64,000 nucleotides of DNA, taken from positions 1,426,501 through 1,490,500 of the forward strand of contig NZ_CP022707.1 in assembly GCF_025340265.1 (NCBI RefSeq), read 5' to 3'. Every line of letters begins with the position of its first letter. The first letter of the stretch is position 1. The notes beneath the pieces were generated by a model. The model did not search any database. It had not been told where the DNA came from and was given only the letters and a program-made list of their open reading frames with translations. This document shows positions 8,802-16,726 of this stretch, piece after piece. A program made the position numbers and the translations under genes. The DNA is from Novosphingobium sp. 9. Lineage in GTDB: Bacteria; Pseudomonadota; Alphaproteobacteria; Sphingomonadales; Sphingomonadaceae.

Positions 8802-9305
8802 ATGTCTTTGGCAAATAGCAAGTTTGTGATCGACGGCTCACGACGCAAGGCTTTCCTCAAGGCTCTGGGATCGGCAGTTTTCGGTGCAGTCGGTTTCTGG
8901 ATGACTGGCACGTCGGGAACCAGCCGCCACCCGACGTGGGAGATACACGCACTTGGATGGTTTGTTGTCGTTGCGATGGCGGCAAATCTGGTTTCGGCGA
9001 TGCTCGCATCCGTTCAGCCGAACAGACTGGTCATCGACAGCACCGGCTTTCGCGTAAAGCGGTGTTTTCGGTCGGAGTGTAGCTATCGATGGGAGGACAT
9101 CGACCGGCTTTGGGTGTTTCAGTCAAAAGCGTCTCGCACGGTTCGGTTTGTGGTCTGGACCTATACGCCGGAGTCCGGGCTGGTGACGCCTGTCCGGCGC
9201 GGTCGCGACTACGACGGCTGGTTGCCTGCCGCATGGACGCTAAGCGTGGACGAAGTGGCGGCGGAACTGTCCGCCGCCAAAACTCGCGCACTGTCGCAGG
9301 GCTGA
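8802..9305 (+). CDS. Hypothetical membrane protein with two N-terminal membrane segments
   Basis: 167 residues, not recognised as a named family. Two hydrophobic stretches, about residues 18-35 (KALGSAVFGAVGFWMTG) and 50-68 (LGWFVVVAMAANLVSAMLA), are followed by a soluble tail rich in Trp and beta-strand-like segments (LVIDSTGFRVKRCFRSECSY, YRWEDIDRLWVFQ). That order, a short membrane hairpin and then a PH-like fold, is seen in several small bacterial inner-membrane proteins of unknown role. The start is ATG 8802. Codon use looks less G+C-biased at its 5' end than in neighbouring genes. It is flanked by a repeat element and converges with the GMC gene. Confidence 0.6.
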   Translation: MSLANSKFVIDGSRRKAFLKALGSAVFGAVGFWMTGTSGTSRHPTWEIHALGWFVVVAMAANLVSAMLASVQPNRLVIDSTGFRVKRCFRSECSYRWEDIDRLWVFQSKASRTVRFVVWTYTPESGLVTPVRRGRDYDGWLPAAWTLSVDEVAAELSAAKTRALSQG

Positions 9306-9322
9306 CGCGCAAAGCGCCAGCC
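9300..9322. terminator. Candidate terminator hairpin between convergent genes
   Basis: GGCTG (9300-9304) pairs with CAGCC (9318-9322), with an inner GCG/GCG... pairing across an AAA-containing loop. It sits exactly between the stop codons of two convergent genes. There is no T tract, so function as a terminator is only inferred. Confidence 0.35.
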
Positions 9323-9329
9323 CACCCCA

Positions 9330-11036
9330 TCACCCCGCGATCATCCGGGCGCCGCGCCAGCCGATCAGGATCGAGGGCGCATTGGTGTTGCCGGTGGTGA
9401 TCGTGGGCATCACCGAGGCGTCGGCGACGCGCAGGCCTTCGATGCCGTAGACGCGAAGTTGCGGATCGACGACGGATTCTGCGTCGGTGCCCATCTTCGC
9501 AGTGCCCACCGGGTGGAAGTAGGTCGAGACCGACTTCTGCAGGAAGTCGCGATAGGCCTCGGGGCTGTCGACGGCGGCGGCGGGCATCAGTTCGGACTTG
9601 CGGATATCCTTGTAGGCATCCGAATTGCCGATCTCGCGCGCGAGGTTGGTCGCGGCCTTCAGCGCGATCAGGTCCTGTCCCGATTGCAGGTAGTTCGGAT
9701 CGATCACCGGGTTGGCGCGCGGATCGGCCGAGGTGATCGTCACCGCGCCGCGCGACTTGGGGCGCATCACGCCGCACAGGATCGCATAGCCGTGGGTCTG
9801 CTGGAGCTTCAGCTCCTTGGTGGCGAAGGGCACGCTGACGTAGAGCGCGTTGATGTCCGGCGCGGGCTGATCGGGCGTGGACTTCCACCACATGTAGACT
9901 TCGGAGTGGTTGTAGTTGGTGGGCGGCACCGGGTGCTTGGCCTCGAAGTTGACGCCCGCGCCCAGCACATGGTCCTGTAGGTTGCGCCCGACGCCCGGCA
10001 GGTCGACGACCGGGGTGATGCCCAGACGCTTGAGGTGCGCGGCCTCGCCGATGCCCGACAGCGTCAGCAGCTTGGGGGTGATGACCGCGCCTGCCGAGAG
10101 GATCACTTCCTTGTTGGCGCGCACCGTCACCGGGCGCCCGGCGTGGAGATACTGCACGCCCACGCAGCGCCCGTTCTCGATCACCAGCTTGAGCACCGGG
10201 GCCTCGGTCAGCACCGTCAGCTTGCGGCCCGCATCGATGGCGGGGCGCAGGAAGGCGACGGCGGTGTTCTGGCGCTTGCCCGCATAGACGGTGAAGTTCA
10301 CCCAGGCCGGGCCTTCCAGCGTGCCGCCGTTGAAGTCCTTCGTCTCCGGGTAGCCGAGCGATTTCGCGCCTTCCATGAACGCTCGCGCGCCTTCGTGGCC
10401 CTTGGCCGGATCGGGCTGGGTGACGTGGAGCGGGCCGCCTGCACCGCGCAGGGCGCTGGCGCCGCCCTGCCAGTCTTCCAGCGCCTTGTATTCGGGCAGC
10501 ACCGAGTCCCAGCCCCAGCCGGTGGCGCCGTTGTAGTCCCAGTCGTCATAGTCCTTGGCCGAGCCGCGGCAGTAGATCATGCAGTTGACGCTGGAGCAGC
10601 CGCCAAGGCCTTCGCCGCGCGGATAGGGCACGACGCGGTTCTGGGCGTGGATCTGCGGCGCGGTCTCGTAGGTCTTGGTGAACGGCGAGGCGAGCGCGGC
10701 GGGCCACTGCGAGGGATCGGTGATCAGCGGGTTGAGATCGGACAGGCCGCCTTCGAGCACCAGCACCGAGGCATCGGTGCGCTTGGCCAGTTCGCCTGCC
10801 AGCGTCGCGCCGGACGATCCCGCGCCGATCACGATATAGTCGGCAGCGGCAACGGGCGAGGTTTCGCGGGTCGATTGCGCGAAGGCCTTGCCGCCCGACA
10901 GCCACAGGGCATCGGCGAGGGCAAACGCTGCACCTGCGGCCATGGCGCGGCCGATGAAGCTGCGGCGATCGATGGCGCCGGCGGCATGGTCCTTGAGCAC
11001 GCGCGCGAGGCGTACCGTATCGAGTACGTTGTCCAT
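9330..11036 (-). CDS. GMC-family FAD oxidoreductase, Tat-exported
   Basis: 568 residues from ATG 11036 (MDNVLDTVRLAR), which is preceded by AGAGGA. The leader has a twin-arginine motif (RRSFIGR) and a hydrophobic run ending in KAFAQ, so export to the periplasm in folded, FAD-loaded form is likely. The ADP-binding motif is YIVIGAGSSGATLAGELA. The GMC signature regions PRGEGLGGCSSVNCMIYCRG and LSAGAVITPKLLTLSGIG, and the C-terminal active-site part STYFHPVGTAKMG ... GNTNAPSILIG, are present. Family members oxidise alcohols (choline, polyethylene glycol, aliphatic alcohols); the substrate here is not readable. It lies 166 bases downstream of an outer-membrane channel gene on the same strand. Confidence 0.88.
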   Translation of the reverse strand: MDNVLDTVRLARVLKDHAAGAIDRRSFIGRAMAAGAAFALADALWLSGGKAFAQSTRETSPVAAADYIVIGAGSSGATLAGELAKRTDASVLVLEGGLSDLNPLITDPSQWPAALASPFTKTYETAPQIHAQNRVVPYPRGEGLGGCSSVNCMIYCRGSAKDYDDWDYNGATGWGWDSVLPEYKALEDWQGGASALRGAGGPLHVTQPDPAKGHEGARAFMEGAKSLGYPETKDFNGGTLEGPAWVNFTVYAGKRQNTAVAFLRPAIDAGRKLTVLTEAPVLKLVIENGRCVGVQYLHAGRPVTVRANKEVILSAGAVITPKLLTLSGIGEAAHLKRLGITPVVDLPGVGRNLQDHVLGAGVNFEAKHPVPPTNYNHSEVYMWWKSTPDQPAPDINALYVSVPFATKELKLQQTHGYAILCGVMRPKSRGAVTITSADPRANPVIDPNYLQSGQDLIALKAATNLAREIGNSDAYKDIRKSELMPAAAVDSPEAYRDFLQKSVSTYFHPVGTAKMGTDAESVVDPQLRVYGIEGLRVADASVMPTITTGNTNAPSILIGWRGARMIAG

Positions 11037-11202
11037 TCGATCCTCTTTCCCAATATTCGCGTCCGTGTTCACGATGACGTTTCGCGAACCGCCTTCGGGC
11101 GTTCTGTGTCGTTCGGTGTATGCTCTGGGGGCGTTTCTGCCCCGTCTCTGTCGTTTCTGTCCGGCGCGCCCCCCCGGTTGGGGAGCGGCGCGCCGGAAGG
11201 GA

Positions 11203-12126
11203 TCAGAAGATCCTCAGGATGCGCAGCTGGCCGCGAATTCCCTCGCGAAATCCGTTCTCTACCGACAGGTCGGTGCCGACCTGCGTCATCAGCTGCCACT
11301 TGGGCGACAGCGTGCGGCGCCAGGTGCCGAGGACCGAGGTGGTGCCGGTGCGATTGTCCTGCGCGATGCCGTCGATCTTGGTCTCGCCACCGCCGACGTA
11401 CATCAGGCGGGCATTGATTTCGTTTTTGTCGTCAATGAGATAGCGGGCAAAGCCCTGCACGCGCCAGGTGGTTTTCTGGGTCAGCGTGGAAGAAGATGCG
11501 CCGTAATCGGTGTTCTTGCCGTAGACCATCACGTCACCAGCCACTTCGGCCACGAAATGCTTGCCGAATCCTTGCGAATAGACCGCCTGGAACGAGCCTT
11601 TCCAGCGGTTCTCGCCCATGTTCAGCCCGCGCTCGGCCTTGTAGTCGCCGGTCGGAATATAGAGGTAGGGCGTGACGCCGAAGTAGGACTGGCTGTCCTT
11701 GTTCTCATAGAGCCACAGGGTGCTGACAAGGATGGTGTCGCCAAAGCCGGTGGTCTTGCCAAGGCTCTTGGTGGAGCCGCCGCCTTCCAGATGGCCGAAG
11801 GGCTGGAGGACCTGATAATCCAGCGTCATTCCGGCGATCTTGGTGAACCCGACATAACGCGCGATGGCGACGGCAGTATCGAGCTTGGCGTCGTCGTCCA
11901 CCTTCTTGCCATCGGCGTAAAGCGAATCCGAATGGGCATACTGCATGTAGACGAGTGCGAGCTGGGTGCCGGGAGGGGCGGGCACGTAGTCGCCTGCGTC
12001 GATCGCCTGCGCCATCGCGGGCGCGGCAAAGCTCGCAGCGCCGAAGCTCAGCGCGGCAGAGGCCAGCAACCGCATGAAAAGTGGACGAGACATAATCCGG
12101 CGCGGGGCGACAGCGCGAAAGGGCAT
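11203..12126 (-). CDS. MetA-pathway-of-phenol-degradation family outer-membrane channel
   Basis: 307 residues from ATG 12126, preceded by AGGAGAGG. A signal peptide is visible (RLLASAALSFGAASFAAPAMAQ), followed by alternating strands such as YAHSDSLYADGKKVDD, SYFGVTPYLYIPTGDY and GKHFVAEVAGDVMVYG. It ends in a short strand, LRILRIF, as outer-membrane beta-barrels do. These features match the phenol_MetA_deg family of putative channels for hydrophobic substrates. It is transcribed with the exported GMC oxidoreductase and divergent from a LysR gene, so I infer uptake of the alcohol that the GMC enzyme oxidises. The family assignment is better supported than the substrate. Confidence 0.78.
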   Translation of the reverse strand: MPFRAVAPRRIMSRPLFMRLLASAALSFGAASFAAPAMAQAIDAGDYVPAPPGTQLALVYMQYAHSDSLYADGKKVDDDAKLDTAVAIARYVGFTKIAGMTLDYQVLQPFGHLEGGGSTKSLGKTTGFGDTILVSTLWLYENKDSQSYFGVTPYLYIPTGDYKAERGLNMGENRWKGSFQAVYSQGFGKHFVAEVAGDVMVYGKNTDYGASSSTLTQKTTWRVQGFARYLIDDKNEINARLMYVGGGETKIDGIAQDNRTGTTSVLGTWRRTLSPKWQLMTQVGTDLSVENGFREGIRGQLRILRIF

Positions 12127-12236
12127 CGTATTCCTCTCCTGTTTTCTCTTTTTCGAAAGGCGCCTGAAAAAACGCCTTGTTGGAAACCTTATTGCGTGCG
12201 GAAACTCGCGCGTATATCGCCGATTGGGCAAAACTG

Positions 12237-12255
12237 GTTTCGCGTTTTGCGAAAC
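12237..12255. promoter_or_regulatory. Perfect inverted repeat at start of LysR gene
   Basis: GTTTCGC (12237-12243) and GCGAAAC (12249-12255) form a perfect 7-base dyad with a 5-base spacer in the 129-base divergent region. It abuts the TTG candidate start at 12256. Such a position suits an autoregulatory operator; no binding evidence. Confidence 0.4.
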
Positions 12256-13176
12256 TTGGAGAAGGAGATCGGTGCTCTGATCCGGGACTTGGTAACTCTG
12301 CGACTGTTCGTTCGCGCAGCCGAAACCGGTACGCTCAGCGAAGCGGCGGAGCAGTCGAACCTCGCGCTGGCGGCGGCCTCACGGCGTATCGCCACGATGG
12401 AGGAGCGTTTCGGCGTCCAGCTGTTTCGCCGGTCTCGCCATGGGCTTAGCGTCACACCGGCAGGAGCGGCTTTGCTTGAGAGTGCGCGAAACCTGCTCGA
12501 ACAGGCGCGCGCCATCGACAGCGAGATGGCGGACTTCGCGGGCGGTATGCGGGGCACGATCCGCATCCACACGAATCCCTCGGCGATTACCCAGTTTCTG
12601 CCCGCCGATCTTGCGGCTTTCGCTGCCCAGCGCCCCGATCTGCGCCTCGATCTGGAGGAAAACCTCAGTTGCGATGTGGTGAGTGCGGTAAGCGAGGGCC
12701 GGGCGGACCTTGGCATCGTTATCGGCGGCACGGCGACAGGCTCGCTGGAGACGATCCCCTACCGTTCCGATCATCTGGCATTGCTGGCGCCGCGCGGCAT
12801 GTTCGGCGACCGGGACAGCATTGCCTTCGCCGAAGTGCAGGAGCGGGATTTCGTGGGCCTCGTCAATTCTACTGCGCTGACCACGCTGCTGCTGGAGCAG
12901 GCCTCGCGCGCGGAGCGGGTTTTGCGCCTGCATATGCAGGTGCGCAGTTTCGATGGCGTGTGCCGGATGGTCGAGGCGGGGTTCGGCCTTGGCGTGCTGC
13001 CGCTGATGGCTGCGCGCGGGTTCGCCGCCTCGATGGATCTCGATGTGATCGCGCTGACGGATGCCTGGGCGACGCGGCGCATGCTGCTGTGCCTGCCATC
13101 GGGCACGGCGCCGGGATCGGCGGGCCATGCGCTGGCCCGTCACTTGGCGGCGTTTGCAGAAAAGGATATGATTTGA
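12256..13176 (+). CDS. LysR-family transcriptional regulator
   Basis: About 306 residues. The HTH reads LVTLRLFVRAAETGTLSEAA followed by SNLALAAASRRIATMEERFG. The effector domain includes IRIHTNPSAITQFLP, VSEGRADLGIVIGG and VEAGFGLGVLPLMAARG. No ATG or GTG is close to the HTH: candidates are TTG 12256, CTG 12277 (best spaced from AAGGAG at 12262-12267) and TTG 12289. I use 12256 as a compromise. The frame is open for about 1.4 kb upstream, but that part overlies the GMC and channel genes on the other strand. Its divergent position suggests that it controls the channel and GMC oxidoreductase genes. Confidence 0.85.
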   Translation: MEKEIGALIRDLVTLRLFVRAAETGTLSEAAEQSNLALAAASRRIATMEERFGVQLFRRSRHGLSVTPAGAALLESARNLLEQARAIDSEMADFAGGMRGTIRIHTNPSAITQFLPADLAAFAAQRPDLRLDLEENLSCDVVSAVSEGRADLGIVIGGTATGSLETIPYRSDHLALLAPRGMFGDRDSIAFAEVQERDFVGLVNSTALTTLLLEQASRAERVLRLHMQVRSFDGVCRMVEAGFGLGVLPLMAARGFAASMDLDVIALTDAWATRRMLLCLPSGTAPGSAGHALARHLAAFAEKDMI

Positions 13177-13331
13177 AACGGATAGGTCTATCCAAAAGCC
13201 CCGCTACCGAGGGTACAAGCAAATCGCCTATTGCGCTGTTCGCCGCTGGACATATCGTGGTTTGCGATGAATGTCCGAGCCCCGACAGGTTGCGGCAGGT
13301 CGGCATCTGACAGGGCTACAAGACGAACACC

Positions 13332-14177
13332 ATGCCACATCTCGATCTTCTGCATGCAGCCGCAGGGTTGCTGGTCGGCCTGCTTGTCGGGCTGACGGGC
13401 GTTGGCGGCGGCTCGTTGATGACCCCGCTGCTGGTGCTGATGTTCGGCGTCAGCCCCAAGACCGCCATCGGCACGGATCTGCTGTTCGCCGCGGCCACCA
13501 AGATCACCGGCTCGGCGGTTCACGGCCTGCGCGATTCGGTGGACTGGGACATCGTGCGCCGTCTGGCGATCGGCAGCGTTCCGGCGGCTTTGGCGACGCT
13601 GGGGTTGCTGGCGTGGTTCGGCGATGTCGGCCCGGCCAGCGAGCATGGCATCATGATCGCGCTCTCGGTGCTGCTGGCGATCACCGCAGTAACGGTGCTG
13701 TTCCGCAACCAGTTGATCGGCTTTGCCCATGGCCTCGATCCGATGGGCCCCCCTCGGCGCGTGACGCTGGGGACCATCGTGCTGGGCGCGGCGATCGGCG
13801 CGGCGGTCTCGATCTCCTCGGTCGGCGCCGGGGCCATCGGCATGAGCGTGCTGCTGATGCTGTACCCGCGTCTGCCGATCACGCGCATCGTGGGTTCGGA
13901 TATCGCTCATGCCGTGCCGCTGGCGCTGATCGCCGGGTTCGGTCACTGGATCATTGGCGATGTCAATCTGGTGCTGCTGCTCAGCCTGCTGCTGGGCTCC
14001 GTTCCAGGCGTGATCGTGGGCAGCATGCTGTCGAGCCGGGCTTCGGACAATCTGCTGAGGCCGTTGCTGGCGCTGGTGCTGGCGGTTTCGGCCTATCAGC
14101 TTTACGCCAAGGCCTCGACCCCGGTCGTGCCGGTGGCCCATGCGGCAAGCGTCGGAGCGGCGGCTGCTCATCCCTGA
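13332..14177 (+). CDS. TSUP-family permease (TauE/SafE type)
   Basis: 281 residues and about eight hydrophobic segments, the layout of the 4-toluene-sulfonate/sulfite uptake-exporter family. Duplicated-half motifs are visible: LLVGLTGVGGGSLMTPLL near the N-terminus and SISSVGAGAIGMSVLL near the middle. Family members export sulfite or sulfoacetate or move other organosulfur anions across the inner membrane. It stands alone on the plus strand, 155 bases after a LysR gene. A small dyad (GGATAG/CTATCC, 13180-13193) lies in that gap. A link to the sulfur island at 27-44 kb is possible but unproven. Confidence 0.83.
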   Translation: MPHLDLLHAAAGLLVGLLVGLTGVGGGSLMTPLLVLMFGVSPKTAIGTDLLFAAATKITGSAVHGLRDSVDWDIVRRLAIGSVPAALATLGLLAWFGDVGPASEHGIMIALSVLLAITAVTVLFRNQLIGFAHGLDPMGPPRRVTLGTIVLGAAIGAAVSISSVGAGAIGMSVLLMLYPRLPITRIVGSDIAHAVPLALIAGFGHWIIGDVNLVLLLSLLLGSVPGVIVGSMLSSRASDNLLRPLLALVLAVSAYQLYAKASTPVVPVAHAASVGAAAAHP

Positions 14178-14279
14178 TACCAAAGCTTGATGATCTTGAG
14201 TCATCGAGCTTTGGTTAAGCTCGTGCGGCGCTTGAGCATTGCCAAGGCGTGATGCGTCAGCATCTTAGCGCCTTGGTAT
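14177..14279. repeat. ~100-bp MITE-like element with two internal hairpins
   Basis: Ends ATACCAA (14177-14183) and TTGGTAT (14273-14279) are inverted. The first half forms a 15-base stem with one mismatch (14179-14193 with 14201-14215, 7-base loop). The second half nests GATGC-GTCA-GCATC (14251-14264) inside CCAAGGCG/CGCCTTGG (14242-14249, 14269-14276). It starts at the stop codon of the TSUP gene and may act as its terminator. The compact terminal-inverted-repeat build suggests a dispersed element. Confidence 0.65.
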
Positions 14280-14357
14280 GATGCCTGAAAGGTCCGGTCC
14301 GGGTTGACCCGTCGCGGCCGGTCCGCGACAACGGGTTTCAACCTGCTGGAGACATTC

Positions 14358-15986
14358 TTGGAAACCGTCACGATAGTCCTGATCCTGCTGCTGGCCGTCA
14401 TCGTCAGCGGCACCATCTCGCGGATCGTGCCCTTGCCGTTTCCACGCCCGCTGTTCCAGATCGCTCTTGGCGCGGTGATCGGCCTGACGGGCGAATGGCG
14501 GGTCATGCTGGACCCGGACCTCTTCTTTCTGCTGTTCCTGCCGCCGCTGCTGTTCATCGATGGCTGGCGTATCCCGCGCGAGGAACTGTTCCGCGACGGC
14601 AAGACCGTGCTCGAACTCGCGCTGGGCCTTGTGGTCTTCACGGTTCTGGGCGTCGGTTTCCTGATCCACTGGCTGATCCCGGCGATGCCGCTGGCGGTCT
14701 GCTTTGCGCTGGCCGCCGTCGTCTCTCCCACCGACCCGATCGCGGTGTCCGCCATCGCCCAGCGCGTGCCTATCCCCAAGCGGATGATGCATATCCTCGA
14801 AGGGGAATCGCTGCTGAATGATGCGTCCGGCCTTGTCTGCCTGCGCTTCGCGATTGCGGCGGCGCTGACCGGAGCCTTCTCGATCAAGGCGGCGGCCCTG
14901 AGCTTCCTGTGGATGTCGCTGGGTGGGCTCGCCTCCGGCGTGCTGGTCGCCTGGGGTATTTCGCGTATCAAGAGCTGGATCACCAAGCGTTACGGCAATG
15001 ACGATGGCGCGCAGGTTCTGGTCAGCGTGCTGATCCCCTTTGCGGCCTATCTGCTGGCCGAGCATCTGCACTGTTCGGGCATTCTGGCCGCTGTCGCCGC
15101 CGGTCTGACGATGGGCTTCGTCGAGGTGCCCGGCGAGATCGAGGCGAATACGCGCCTGCGTCGCACAGGCCTGTGGGACATGCTCCAGTTCACTCTCAAC
15201 GGCATCATCTTCGTGCTGCTGGGCGAACAGTTGCCGGTGGTGTTCGAAGGCGCGCGCCAGATCGTGCAGGTGACGGGGCATCTGCATGTCGGCTGGCTGG
15301 CGGTCTATGTGCTGGCGATCAACGTGGGGCTGGCGCTGTTGCGCTTCGTGTGGGTGTGGGTCTCGCTGCGCCTGACGTTCTTTCGCGCCGGAGAGCGGCA
15401 TCGTTCGCCCAACTGGCGCATCGTCGCGGCAATGTCCGTCGCGGGCGTGCGCGGCGCGATCACGCTGGCGGGTGTGCTGACGCTGCCGCTGGCCATGCCC
15501 GATGGCTCGGCCTTCCCGGCGCGCAGTCTGGCCATCCTGCTGGCGATGGGTGTCATCATCTTCTCGCTGGTGGTCGCCAGCGTGGCGTTGCCATGGTTGC
15601 TGAACGGACTGACCCTGCCGCCCGAGCCATCGCACGCGGCAGAAGAGGATGCGGCACGCGTGGCGGCGGCGCAGGCGGCGATTGCCGCTGTCGAGCTTGC
15701 CGAGCACACGATGGCCCATGGCAAGGACGATGCCGATATGTACGTCACTGTCGCCGCCCGGATCATGGACGCCTACCGCCAGCGCATCGACAGTCGCAGC
15801 CTTGAAGGAGAGGAGCGTCTCTCGCTGGGCCTGCGCGAACAGGTTGAGCGTCACTTGCGGCTGGCAGGCTTGCGCGCCGAACGCCGGGCGATTTCGGATA
15901 TGGCGCGCCGTCAGGAGATCGGCACCGAGATCACCCGCAAGCTGCTGCGCGAGATCGACCTGATGGAAGCGCGCATTCTCGCCTGA
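14358..15986 (+). CDS. CPA1-type Na+/H+ antiporter
   Basis: About 542 residues from TTG 14358 (preceded by CTGGAGA); an open frame reaches back to TTG 14304, so the start is uncertain. About twelve membrane segments fill the first 430 residues. The core motifs of the cation/proton antiporter-1 family are seen: FFLLFLPPLLFIDGW, AAVVSPTDPIAVSAI (the PTDP segment with its ion-binding Asp), EGESLLNDASGLV and GVRGAITLAGVLTLP. A charged C-terminal tail of about 110 residues, rich in Glu, Arg and Ala helices, probably regulates activity. It extrudes Na+ or K+ in exchange for protons at the inner membrane. It converges with kdpE, 29 bases apart. Confidence 0.88.
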   Translation: METVTIVLILLLAVIVSGTISRIVPLPFPRPLFQIALGAVIGLTGEWRVMLDPDLFFLLFLPPLLFIDGWRIPREELFRDGKTVLELALGLVVFTVLGVGFLIHWLIPAMPLAVCFALAAVVSPTDPIAVSAIAQRVPIPKRMMHILEGESLLNDASGLVCLRFAIAAALTGAFSIKAAALSFLWMSLGGLASGVLVAWGISRIKSWITKRYGNDDGAQVLVSVLIPFAAYLLAEHLHCSGILAAVAAGLTMGFVEVPGEIEANTRLRRTGLWDMLQFTLNGIIFVLLGEQLPVVFEGARQIVQVTGHLHVGWLAVYVLAINVGLALLRFVWVWVSLRLTFFRAGERHRSPNWRIVAAMSVAGVRGAITLAGVLTLPLAMPDGSAFPARSLAILLAMGVIIFSLVVASVALPWLLNGLTLPPEPSHAAEEDAARVAAAQAAIAAVELAEHTMAHGKDDADMYVTVAARIMDAYRQRIDSRSLEGEERLSLGLREQVERHLRLAGLRAERRAISDMARRQEIGTEITRKLLREIDLMEARILA

Positions 15987-16015
15987 ACGGATACCGTCGG
16001 CTCAATTTTGCAGCA

Positions 16016-16726
16016 TCAGGCCTGCAGCATCAGGCGATAGCCGATGCCGGGCTCATTGCGCAGCAGACGGGGGCTTGCGGGATCGACCTCCAGCTTGCGC
16101 CGGATGGCGCGCGCGGCGACGCGCAGATATTCCACATCCTGTTCGTGCCCCGGCCCCCATACCGCGCGCAGCAACTGGGCGTGGGTGACGACACGTCCGG
16201 CATTGCGCGCCAGTTCCTCCAGAAAGCCGAACTCCTTGGGGGTAAGGTGTACTTCCGCACCGCTTCGCCGCACGATCCGCATCGCCAGATCGATCTCCAG
16301 CCCGTCGTATCCGATCGGCGCGGCAGAGACATCGGAGCGGGCACGATGGCGCAGCGCCGTGCGGACCCGTGCAAGCACTTCAGCACTGTCGAACGGTTTG
16401 GAGATATAATCGTCCGCTCCGAGATCGAGCGCTTCCACTTTCTGCTCGGTGGCATCGCGGGCTGAAATTACGACGATCCCGGTCCGCTCGTGCAGCAGCG
16501 GGATCAGTTCCAGCCCGTCGCGGTCGGGCAATCCAAGGTCGAGCAGAATCAGCGCGGGGCATTCCCGTCCCACTGCATCCAGCGCTTCGGTCGCCGTCAT
16601 GGCCTCGGCGACGCGATAGCCCGCCGACGACAGCTCCGCCCGTAGTAACTGGCGGATGGCCGGTTCGTCATCGACGACGAGAATGGTGGGTTCGGTCGAG
16701 ATCACAGGCACTATGGCTGGGGCCAT
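16016..16726 (-). CDS. kdpE: KdpE-like OmpR-family response regulator
   Basis: 236 residues. The receiver domain has acidic pocket DDE (ILVVDDEPAIRQLL), phosphoacceptor Asp in LILLDLGLPDRDGLE, Thr/Ser in GIVVISARD and Lys in YISKPFDS. The C-terminal winged helix has VHLTPKEFGFLEELARNAGR and VDPASPRLLRNEPGIGYRL, close to KdpE. It overlaps the sensor kinase gene by 16 bases, so both are translated from one message. In other bacteria KdpE switches on the high-affinity K+ pump kdpFABC, but no such genes lie in this window. A duplicated 11-mer (CTGATGCTGCA) spans its stop codon. Confidence 0.85.
   Translation of the reverse strand: MAPAIVPVISTEPTILVVDDEPAIRQLLRAELSSAGYRVAEAMTATEALDAVGRECPALILLDLGLPDRDGLELIPLLHERTGIVVISARDATEQKVEALDLGADDYISKPFDSAEVLARVRTALRHRARSDVSAAPIGYDGLEIDLAMRIVRRSGAEVHLTPKEFGFLEELARNAGRVVTHAQLLRAVWGPGHEQDVEYLRVAARAIRRKLEVDPASPRLLRNEPGIGYRLMLQA

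Noticed and set aside
10888-13176. A 762-residue plus-strand frame ending in the LysR protein
   Set aside because: Only the last ~300 residues show LysR motifs. The remainder is antisense to the GMC and channel genes.
13180-13193. GGATAG/CTATCC dyad after the LysR stop as a terminator
   Set aside because: Six-base arms with a two-base loop and no T run cannot form a stable terminator; it is too short to call an operator.
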